Both the position numbers and the translations under genes were made by a program. DNA of 64,000 bases, from contig OV884056.1 in assembly GCA_930367215.1 (NCBI GenBank), positions 53,320,308 through 53,384,307 on the forward strand, written 5' to 3'. This document shows positions 56,626-64,000 of this stretch, in pieces (positions within the stretch are counted from its first letter, which is position 1; each line of letters starts with the position of its first letter). The notes below the pieces were generated by a model. That model made no database searches and was not told where the DNA came from. It was given only the letters and a program-made list of their open reading frames with translations. The DNA is from Pollenia angustigena. Taxonomy: Eukaryota; Arthropoda; Insecta; Diptera; Polleniidae.

Positions 56626-58208
56626 ATGCGAAAAAATTAGGGAAGCCACATCTATTGAAACTTTGTTAACATTGTTCTTGCCGTTATTTTAAACAACAAT
56701 TTAAAAAAAATTCCAAGGAGGGCATGAGAAATTCAAAAAAAAAATATAATTCTAGCTTTGTATCATTTTTGATACATACTGCAATTTAAAAGACTTTGTG
56801 CTGTTGTTCATATCATTTGTAAGGTGGTTTTCATATTTTTTTGTTTTTGTCCTGATGTGTTTGATCCCGAGGTAGAAGAGAATAGCAGCACAGATTTAGA
56901 TGATAGTATTGACAGTAACACACATGGTGACCCGTCGTTTACTGCCAAAGATGGCACTAATTGGAGCAGAGAAACTTATCCCATTGGTAGGTTGGGAAGG
57001 GAAAATTTTATAAATTTCCATATCTCAGAATCGGATGTTTTGTTGTTTAGGCGTTGCAAGATTTGCATCCAGCCACGTAAATATTAATCGGGACTCATTT
57101 TTACTAAAACTTACAAATATTGTAATCGATAGCACCAACAAATATGGAAAGCATTTACATGCTTTCAGTCATAGTGAAATTTACGAGGATCTATTTTATG
57201 CTTATTTGGCAGTATAATTGTTGGCTGGAGTATACAAGTAAGCAACACTTCAGATACAAATTTGGAAAAATATATATTTTTACGCTCACCACATCCAAAA
57301 AGGAGACATTGACTGCTTTATTCGATGAATATTATGGAAGACCAATATTGCGGTCAATTATGTCTAAGAGAACATTTTTATATATTCACAAAATAATTCG
57401 CTTTGATGATGTGCTAACCATACGTGCCCAGAGAAGTGATGACAAGCTGGCGCCAATTAGGAACCTTTGGGAAAAATGGTCTGGAAGATTTTCAGTATTA
57501 TATAATCCTAATGATTGTGTTACTGTAGACTAACAACTACTACGATTTCATGGCCGTTGTAAGTTTCGCATATATATTTCATCCAAACCAGAGAGGTATG
57601 TTCTGAAATTTTATCTGCTTGTTGACTCGCTTACTTGTTATGTGGGAAAGGATATATCCGGAATTCCTGATCGAAACCAAGTAGAACGGGTGGTTCTTGA
57701 TTTAGTGGATAGTCTAAAAGAACATAATGTTACCATGGATAATTTTTTTTCTTGGCATAGCCTTGGTCAAAAGGTTTTTAAATGCAATATAACAATGTTA
57801 GAAGCTATGCGAAAAAACAAGAGATCAACTCCTCCAAAGCTTTTGGTTTGTAAACAAATTCCAAGGTATGAGTCAACATTCGCTTTTACCCCTGATACAG
57901 CTATGGTTAGTTATATAAGCAACAAAGACCTAAAGTTGCGGATTGCCCAAAAAGTTGACTGTAATAATATCGTTTTATAACTCCACGAAAGGAGGTGTTG
58001 ATACGGTTGATAATATGTTGTGTTGCTATAGTTGCAAATGAAAAAATAATCGATGGCCGATGGCTGTTTTTTCCAACATTATTGATATTTCTGCTTTGAA
58101 TGCTTACATTTTATACAACGAAGTTGACGCCAACTGAAAACAAACTCAAACCAGTACAAATCGTAAAAGTTTTCTTTACGAGTGGGCAATATCACTGTCA
58201 AAGCCTTA

Positions 58209-59228
58209 AGCCTAGTACTCTGTTCGAACCTGCGAAAAATGTTGAGCAACATTGATTATTTCACACGAAAATTTTGTCATGTATCAATGTTATCTATCCT
58301 GCAAGTATGCAACATTATTTTTGAATGTAAGCAAAAACCATAGATGGGGGTAGTACAATAAAGGTTGACTTAAATCAACATTGCACTCTCACTAAATAAA
58401 ACGGCAATAAATTATTTTTTACAAATTTGTACCTTGCAATCAAAAAGCTGTACGAAAACATAATATCACTAAAATTTAAAAAAATTTAATTTTGTACTTG
58501 CATTTTTGAAATTTCCGATGATATACCTAATCATAGAAAATTAAACTAAATGAAATTCTGTCAATAACGGAATAATTCTTGGATTGAATCATGCAAACAC
58601 AAGTTTGTATTTTAAATTGTGTGCAAAATTTTTAGTCAAATAAGTGAAGAAAAAAAAAATTGCAATAAACTGATGATTGCTTGATTTAAAATCAAACTAT
58701 TTTTTTATCACAAAATGTTTTAACATTATAGTCACTAATGTGTAGTAAGATTGAAAATTTTAAGTTCATCACTTAACATTAACAAAATTATTACAATAAT
58801 TTTAAACAAGTCCACTACCCCCATCTATGACAAAACCATGTGTTTTGAAAAATGTCATTAAAAAAAGTAAAACAATTTTATTTTAATTATTTTCTATAGT
58901 AAAAACCAAAAAAATTTCATTTGATTGTTAATTTTTGCACTTTTCTACATTTTTATTTCTGAAACGCTTGTTATAAACTCCACTTTACAAAAACAAAATA
59001 AAAAATTACAAGAAATGATTAGTTATTGCTTAAAATTCCGTGCGAAATATAAGGAGCTGCACTTGTTTCGCACGAAAAATAAAAATGTTGCTAGAAACAT
59101 TTCGCATGTTTTTCGTATATAAACAGAGTACAACTCTATCAAAATTTTTTCGTTTGTATTTCACAGAAATTTTTTTTGTATTGAGTTTGAAAACATTTCG
59201 CACGAAATACTGAACAGAGTACCAGGCT
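58209..59228. mobile_element. PIF/Harbinger-like element, TTA duplication, inside piggyBac
   Basis: The left end agcctagtactctgttc and the right end gaacagagtaccaggct are inverted with one mismatch, with TTA on both sides (58206-58208, 59229-59231). Removing it restores the transposase frame (SLSKP joined to YMEKRQ). Further inward both arms carry gcgaaa / tttcgca words. It is 1,020 bp with no gene and another inverted-repeat element inside. Confidence 0.85.
58339..58829. mobile_element. Innermost TIR element, CATAGATGGGGGTAGT ends
   Basis: catagatgggggtagt at the left and actacccccatctatg at the right are perfect 16-bp inverse matches. Flanks are caaaaac and acaaaacc, too repetitive to call a duplication. 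It is 491 bp and non-coding. Confidence 0.7.
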
Positions 59229-59646
59229 TTATATGGAAAAACGTCAAAAACGTCCTAGCAAAGAACTTTCTCTGGCAATTTTCAAAAAACTTTCAGCCCA
59301 AAGTACAGATGAATGAAGGTGGTGCATCAAAAAACATAAAACCGATAATTCTGAATAAAAGAAACGTGCTAGATGTCAAAAATTTTACACTTCAGGTGAA
59401 AATAAAAAGAAATGGTCATCGAATTTCTGCTTTTTATGTCAGAAGAATTGTCGTAGTGATAAACACGCCAAAAATGTTTGCGTTGATTGCATTATGATTT
59501 TTAAAATTATTTATACTTAATAGACTTAATTAACCATAAATAAGAAATAATAAAAACAACTTTGTGTATTGATTTTAGTCAATTACTCCTATGCTCTCTA
59601 GTATGTATAAAAAATGATACATAGGAAGAATTATGAATTTTTTTAA

Positions 59647-59865
59647 GGCTCGATCTACGGTTAATCTTATTAATGGTAATCTTTGTTGTGATTTTCTGTT
59701 AGAGTCTGTTCAATTTAATATACCATCATTATAATCTACTTTTCGTTAAATTTTATGGAGAAAATTATGCTATTGCTGATCCTTTTTAAGGTTATGTAGA
59801 CAGTTTAATTCTCTGTCACAATTTGTTGATTTTTCTTTAGGTTTAAGTTCCATAAAGCATAAAAT
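59647..59865 (+). pseudogene. Second part of the split LINE fragment
   Basis: Reads KARSTVNLINGNLCCDFLLE and SVQFNIPS, then after breaks NYAIADPF and FNSVTIC-like words. These are the C-terminal region that normally follows the KSRRT motif ending the first part. Stops and frameshifts throughout. Together with 55941-56625 it shows the LINE was continuous before the piggyBac insertion. Confidence 0.6.
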
Positions 59866-59902
59866 TATTGTTTTTCTTAATTCGTAAATTTTTATGTACA
59901 TA

Positions 59903-60152
59903 TCGACCCCTTTGCGCGAAATTATCGTATGTTACAAAAACCAAATTTTACAGGAGAACCATTTTTATACTTTTCTCTGCTATCACTTGCAATATAAATA
60001 TGAAAATATACATTCAATTTTTGGAGCAACGAAGTGGAATTCGCCTACAATATTTTGTCAGGCAACGTATCTTTGAATGTAAAACAAGATTGCATCAAAA
60101 CCTCAATTTCAAAAAAATTGGCATATACGATAATTTCGCGCAAATGGGTTGA
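59903..60152. mobile_element. MITE with TA flanks, TCGACCC ends
   Basis: The left end tcgacccctttgcgcgaaat and the right end atttcgcgcaaatgggttga are inverted over about 30 bp with few mismatches; TA borders both sides (59901-59902, 60153-60154). It is 250 bp. The overlapping frames 59868-60152 and 59894-60076 cross the terminal repeats and are not genes. Confidence 0.8.
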
Positions 60153-60154
60153 TA

Positions 60155-60379
60155 TATTCTGTAAAGTGTAGTATATTTTAAAATATTGTTATTCATTTTT
60201 AAGTCAATATTGTTATTAGTCAATAAGGATATATCCATTGATTAAATAAATAAAACAATTTTTACTGTGTATTACGGTTTTCGTACTATTTTTTCAAATG
60301 AACAACAATTTTCTATAATTTATCGAAAGCAAAAATAAAATTTTCTATTTTTTTATAAAAAAAAAACAACTATGTCATC
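60155..60379. other. AT-rich spacer
   Basis: No feature recognised. Confidence 0.5.
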
Positions 60380-60897
60380 GTTTCGAGCCAGCACAATCGT
60401 TTCAGTAAAAATAGAGCTATGAATCCCAATGTGGACCAACCTTCCTAAAGTTTATTAAAATAAATTCGTAACAGAATGCACCGATTCTTATAAAAAAAAG
60501 GTTTTATATCATTATTTATTATACAAAATTTCTTGACGATCGGTCTATAACTTACCATAGACCCCATATAAAGCCAACTATCTGAAAATTCCTTAGTACG
60601 CCTTAATTTAAAGCGAATCGTGCTTTTGCAGAAAATTTTGGTTCGCTAATGTTTCATATGAATGGACATAATTCAGTCAAATTGTATGCAGATCGGTTCA
60701 TAATTGTTCATAAGCCTCATATAAAGCCCACTCAGGGAAATCATTTAAGTATGACTAAAGGTTTAACATACATATATAAATATTGTGGTAAAGTTAAGGT
60801 AAATTTAGATCCCAAATAAAGCCAGTCAACTTTTAAAATATTCGAACTCTCGGTGGTGGGTATCAAAGATGCGACACATACTAATATTGCACTCTTA
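60380..60897 (+). mobile_element. Older Helentron, plus strand, 3' half
   Basis: Begins in the gccagcacaatcgtttcagt-aaaaatagagctatgaatc body, then two degraded units (gatcggtctataacttacca; ccccatataaagccaacta; cttagtacgcc) and the 3' end with a damaged hairpin (gatgcgacacatactaatat-tgcactcttac). Its terminal TTA was the target of the H1 MITE. The tail continues at 62452 as cttcttttccc. Confidence 0.7.
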
Positions 60898-60980
60898 CTG
60901 AGCTTCCTAAACAAGAGCGGCAAGCGTTTTTTTAACCCTGAACATGAAAATTCTATTGCCAATACATTTTCAATAAAACA

Positions 60981-62074
60981 AGTTAGAGTGCTATATTCGG
61001 CTGTGCCGAATCTTTGATACCCTCCACCGACAGTTCGAATGTTTAAGGAGTAATATCTGTATGATGTTATTATTATCTTAAACTGTGACGATTTGTTATT
61101 AATTATGGTTTTAGGCGACTAAACTGTTTTCCGGTAGCAGGGTTTATATGGGGCCTAGGGTAAATTATGGACCGATCATCACGAAATTCCACAGTGTCAT
61201 TTCTAGTCCTTTAAAACTGTGACGTACCAATTTCTGTTATGATAGCATTATTAATTATGGTTTTGGGTGTACTAAACTTTTTTCCGGGAGTAGGGTTCCT
61301 ATGGGGCGTAGGGTAAATTATGTACCGAACTTCACGAAATTTCACAGTATCATTTATAGTCCTATAAAACTGTGACGAGCCAAAATTTGTTATGATTGCA
61401 TCATTTTGTACGGTTTTAGGCGTACTAAACTGTTTTGCGGTAGTAGGGTTAATATGGGGCCTAAGGTAAATTATGGGCCGATCGTCACGAAATTTCACAA
61501 TGTTATTTCTAGTCCTAAAAAACTGAGACATACAAAATTTTGTTACGCTAGCGTTATTTTTTACGGTTTTAGGCGTACTAAACTGTTTTCCTGGAGTAGT
61601 GTTTATATGGGGCTTAGGGTAAATTATGAACGGATCTTCACGAAATTTAACAGCGTGATTTCCAGCCAAATAAAACAAATTTTTGCAAAATCATATCTCA
61701 TTCCGTGCCTTGTTCCAGCATTTATGTTATTTTTTGTAACAAAATTATCAATTTTTTTAGGTGGTGGTTTCACATTTTTATTCATAGCTCTGGTCCTACT
61801 GAACCAATTTTGCTGGATTTGAATTCCAAACTGCTTAGGATAACTACAAGCAATTTGGCACCAAGTTCGTTCATTTCTTTTGAGTTGTTCGAAAGTGAGC
61901 GTGTTTTCAACAGACGGGCAGACGGACGGACATGGCTAAATCGACTTAGAATTACTCAAGGACCCAGAATATATATACTTTATGGGGTCTGAGATGAATA
62001 ATAAAAAAGTTTCACACGGAACGACAAACTTAATATACCCTCTTCACAACTAATTGTGGTGGAGGGTATAAAAA
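60981..62074 (-). mobile_element. Helentron (DINE-1-like), minus strand, complete
   Basis: The minus strand starts tttttataccctccaccaca with a subterminal inverted repeat (aattagttgtg then agagggtata), then gtttgtcgttccgtgtgaaa, accccataaagtatatata and tcgatttagccatgtccgtc. The central part is a four-unit 153-bp tandem array (61030-61690). The 3' end has the perfect hairpin tcggc-aca-gccga followed by atatagcactctaacttg. It is about 1.09 kb with no Rep/helicase, so non-autonomous. It sits inside MITE copy C, giving a clean relative age. Confidence 0.88.
61030..61690 (-). repeat. 153-bp central tandem repeat of the Helentron
   Basis: The word ggttttaggcg-(t)actaaact starts at 61107, 61259, 61412 and 61565, giving periods of 152, 153 and 153. 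Each unit also has aaattatggaccgatc-tcacgaaatttcaca and tttctagtcct. Because 153 is a multiple of 3 the array reads open on both strands (61211-61678 minus, 61406-61822 plus) as a 51-residue repeat; this is a by-product, not a gene. Confidence 0.9.
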
Positions 62075-62131
62075 CCAAGCGATCTACCAAACAAGATTTA
62101 CCAGCCGGGTGGTGTTAAATTCGCGTTCTAA

Positions 62132-62363
62132 GGACGGGTTTTTGAGATGGGCTTAAGTTTAAACTTAGTTTAACGTTCTCTGCAACTCGGATTTTTCCGG
62201 TGAAATGTGATTTTTTTTTTTTTTATTATTTCTTTAAAGACCCACATTTTAAGCAAGACTGAGCTGTTCCGGCAACATTTTGTATACAAACTTGGTATAG
62301 GCGGCACAAATCAGTTTTTAGATTAACTTAACCTAGTTTAACTGAGATCTCAAAAGCCCAGCC
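62132..62363. mobile_element. PIF/Harbinger-like MITE, TAA duplication, inside copy C
   Basis: The left end ggacgggtttttgagatggg and the right end gagatctcaaaagcccagcc are imperfect inverse matches; TAA lies on both sides (62129-62131, 62364-62366). Excising it with one TAA leaves 22 bases that align one-to-one with the uninterrupted MITE copy at 47698. It is 232 bp and non-coding. Confidence 0.8.
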
Positions 62364-62465
62364 TAAATGTCTGTTTCGTATAAACTGTGTGAAAATTAAA
62401 ATTTTTGACATAAAACAGACGCTTGCCGCTCTTATTTAGGTAGCTCAGTTACTTCTTTTCCCAAT

Positions 62466-62961
62466 ATTTTATGGGAGAAATTCAGAATGAAACGGGTTCA
62501 TAAATCGATATTAAATAAATCATAATCTTAAATTTTGATTGTTATATTTATGACAATGAAAAATATTTTATTGTCGCAAAATTTTACAAATAAAAATCAA
62601 TGAGATAATTGTTTTTTTATACTTACAACACTCATGTGATCATAAAATATTTTACGTGACATTCTATTTAAAGATAAAAAGTCAACAGAAAAAAATCCGA
62701 AAAATAAAAATTACATTTATTTTATTATTTATTTAAAATAAATCCAAAGCCAAATCTTGTGCTTCTGTTTTTATTGTTTAATTTTAAATTAATTTTTTTA
62801 TGGTTGGTTTTCAACACAAATGTTATTTGTTTGGTTTGTTAACTAAAACTTTTTGAACAAAAACAAATTTGATAAAATTGTTTTAATTTATTTATTTTGC
62901 GGTAAAATAAATAACTTAATTTGTAATAGAATTTTAGTTATTTTCTACAGAAATACAGTAT
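62466..62961. other. Unassigned AT-rich DNA
   Basis: No gene or element end recognised. Confidence 0.5.
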
Positions 62962-63105
62962 CCCAGCCAACAAAATACTTCGACATTGTCTGAATCAGAC
63001 ATTTCGTGTAAATGTCTGACTTCTTTCTTAGAGACTTCGTTCAGATTTCTGTCAGACATTGAATATACTTACTGACTGACCGATTTATGATTTTATGATC
63101 GATTT

Positions 63106-63168
<63 letters not shown>

Positions 63169-63609
63169 GGGGGAATTTATGTACAGATATGTCCAAAAGA
63201 ACTCCGACGGAATTCATTCAGATTTGTCTAACGAGACTTATTTTTTTTTTTTGACAATTGTCATACAGTTGGAAATAATTTTAATTTTATTTTATTTGTT
63301 CAAGACAAAAAGCATAAAAAAAGGTACGTACGTGTAAAATTTATAATTATGTACATATTTTGCAATAAAATTATTTCTTTAAGCCATCAGTTAGAAAGCA
63401 AAAAAACACATCAGAACTTTCCATGCCTTTTTCATTCGATTTCTGTTAGATATCTATCAGAAATGCCGACAAAAAACCAAAATTTCCCACGACATGTCTG
63501 TCATACGTTTTTGGGTCAGAAATCTGACAGAATTCGTATACGATTCCGACTTTTTTGCCGACGTTTCTCCCAGATATCTGAACTACGTCGGAGTATTTTG
63601 CTGGCTGGG
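62962..63609. mobile_element. TIR element with CCCAGCCA ends and tctgacaga words
   Basis: The left end cccagccaacaaaatacttc and the right end agtattttgctggctggg are inverted, extending to cgacattgtctga / tacgtcgg. Many self-complementary words (gtctgaatcagac, tctgtcagac, tatctatcagaaat, tctgacagaatt) fill both halves. It is 648 bp. TA follows the right end directly but is one base away on the left, so the target type is unsettled. Confidence 0.7.
63109..63166. repeat. (AT)29 microsatellite
   Basis: 58 bases of uninterrupted AT inside the CCCAGCCA element, followed by cggggggaattt. The frame across it (63095-63337) reads IYIYIY and is an artefact. Confidence 0.95.
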
Positions 63610-63806
63610 TAGGTTTTATTTTACAGATTTTTGTCATACACATACATATTTTTAATTTTGAAGTGTAAACTAAATTCCTTTTTTTCAAATAAATAAACAT
63701 GTTTAAAAAAATAACAAAATAATGAATAGATACATAGATTTTGGTAAAAATCATTATTAGCCCAATTCACAATCTTGTGCAAGTGGTCTTGCATCGTAGC
63801 ATTCGC

Positions 63807-63867
63807 AAAATGGTATAGTGAATACTGTAGTATACTTTTGGTATTATAGTTAATACTATACCATTTT
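63807..63867. other. Hairpin near the right edge
   Basis: Perfect 13-bp arms aaaatggtatagt and actataccatttt, with further loose pairing inside (gaatactgtag, ttatagttaata). It may be a tiny MITE; flanks show no clear duplication. Confidence 0.55.
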
Positions 63868-64000
63868 CAGATCGGCTTGGTTCACTGAGTGTTAGCTTTC
63901 GTTTTGCAATCAACTCGAGTAAATATAAACTATTGGTTTTAGGCGTTGCATATTTGCAAAAGAGTAGCAAGTGCATTGCTGTATATTTTGTTGGTGTAGA

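Larger units (their letters stand above)
56824..59500 (+). pseudogene. piggyBac transposase pseudogene, split by a MITE
   Basis: An acidic N-terminal region (ENSSTDLDDSIDSNTHGD) is followed by DSTNKYGKHLHAFSHSE, LLAGVYKSK, YYGRPILRSIMSKRTF and RFDDVLTIRAQRSDDKLAP. The catalytic blocks are CVTVD-stop-QLLRFHGRCKFR (first aspartate), VTMDNFFSW (second) and STKGGVDTVDNML (third). NRWPMAVFSNIIDISALNAY follows. The frame then meets a 1,020-bp insertion (58209-59228) and resumes with YMEKRQKRPSKELSLAIFK and a C-terminal cysteine finger (CFLCQKNC, then KNVCVDC). At least four frameshifts or stops are present, including a stop right after the first aspartate. All three catalytic aspartates are still legible, so the protein family is clear. 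Confidence 0.88.
56705..59642 (+). mobile_element. piggyBac-family element inserted in the LINE
   Basis: The transposase pseudogene sits between two inverted 35-bp arms: ataattctagctttgtatca at 56746-56780 and its counterpart at 59600-59634 (tgatacataggaagaattat), each holding the hairpin gtatcatttttgatac. TTAA occurs outside both (56701-56704 and 59643-59646), but the spacing to the arms differs (41 versus 8 bases). The outer limits are therefore provisional. LINE sequence is present on both sides. Confidence 0.65.
60898..62448 (+). mobile_element. PIF/Harbinger-like MITE family H1, copy C, twice interrupted
   Basis: The ends ctgagcttcctaaacaagag and ctcttatttaggtagctcag are inverted; TTA flanks both (60895-60897, 62449-62451). 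Compared with the 220-bp copy at 47698, sequence is collinear except for a Helentron (about 60981-62074) after tttcaataaaaca and a second MITE (62132-62363). Without them the element would be about 226 bp. Confidence 0.85.

Noticed and set aside
59868..60152. 94-codon ORF
   Set aside because: Crosses both terminal inverted repeats of the TA-flanked MITE; not a gene.
61211..61678. 155-codon minus-strand frame with a 51-residue protein repeat
   Set aside because: It is the 153-bp Helentron minisatellite read in frame; the opposite strand is open too. No start context or domain.
61406..61822. 138-codon plus-strand frame
   Set aside because: Runs through the same minisatellite and out into the Helentron 5' region; a by-product of the repeat period.
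63095..63337. IYIYIY-repeat ORF
   Set aside because: Translation of an AT microsatellite.

Overview
The window is a strongly AT-rich stretch of animal nuclear DNA, most likely from a fly (Diptera, probably calyptrate). Three things point that way: Helentron/DINE-1-like repeats carrying the fly-typical 'cataaagtatatatattctg' type block, a mariner of the DD41D spacing class, and a LINE with an RNase H domain. I find no host protein-coding exon, rRNA or tRNA gene that I can defend. Almost everything recognisable is transposable-element (TE) material, mostly non-autonomous and repeatedly nested, so the window is best read as intergenic, intronic or heterochromatic TE sediment. Most open frames are accidental in AT-rich DNA.

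Layout. 0-19 kb: AT-rich DNA with decayed Helentrons (2.3, 10.4-11.5, 11.9-12.5, 13.3-14.1 kb), an RNase H remnant of a LINE (8.7-9.0 kb), PIF/Harbinger-like miniature elements with 3-bp TWA duplications (9.7, 11.6, 18.3 kb) and a nearly fully palindromic 488-bp element (14.3 kb). 19.4-20.7 kb: an end-to-end mariner with inverted repeats (TIRs), TA duplication and a transposase broken by one frameshift. 21-33 kb: a hAT-like MITE, a TA-flanked MITE and its decayed copy, inverted Helitron-like copies, TTAA-flanked MITEs and a 1-kb TTA-flanked element. 33.5-35.6 kb: a piggyBac deletion derivative with perfect 13-bp ends next to an older mariner remnant. 36.4-38.1 kb: a 5'-truncated LINE whose 543-codon RT-RNase H frame is still open, flanked by a 10-bp duplication, with a LINE-free paralogous site at 39.7-40.1 kb. 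38-44.5 kb: fold-back elements, one with 9-bp duplications and 41-bp perfect ends, and Helentron repeats.

44.56-53.67 kb: two facing inverted termini flanked by a 7/8-matching octamer suggest one 9.1-kb hAT-like element. It is filled with later insertions, including a solo LTR with ATAT duplications. 55.9-59.8 kb: a LINE fragment split by a piggyBac transposase pseudogene, itself split by a TTA-flanked MITE that holds another inverted-repeat element. 60.4-62.5 kb: a second deep nest, Helentron / TTA-flanked MITE / second Helentron with a 153-bp minisatellite / TAA-flanked MITE. Its order is provable because an uninterrupted copy of the middle MITE lies at 47.7 kb. 63 kb: an inverted-repeat element with a 58-bp AT microsatellite.

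The 'system' here is TE ecology: transposases (mariner, piggyBac) that could once have mobilised short non-autonomous partners, plus several MITE families with clear ends and target duplications but no visible autonomous partner. All family names are assigned from motifs and remembered family traits; nothing was searched.
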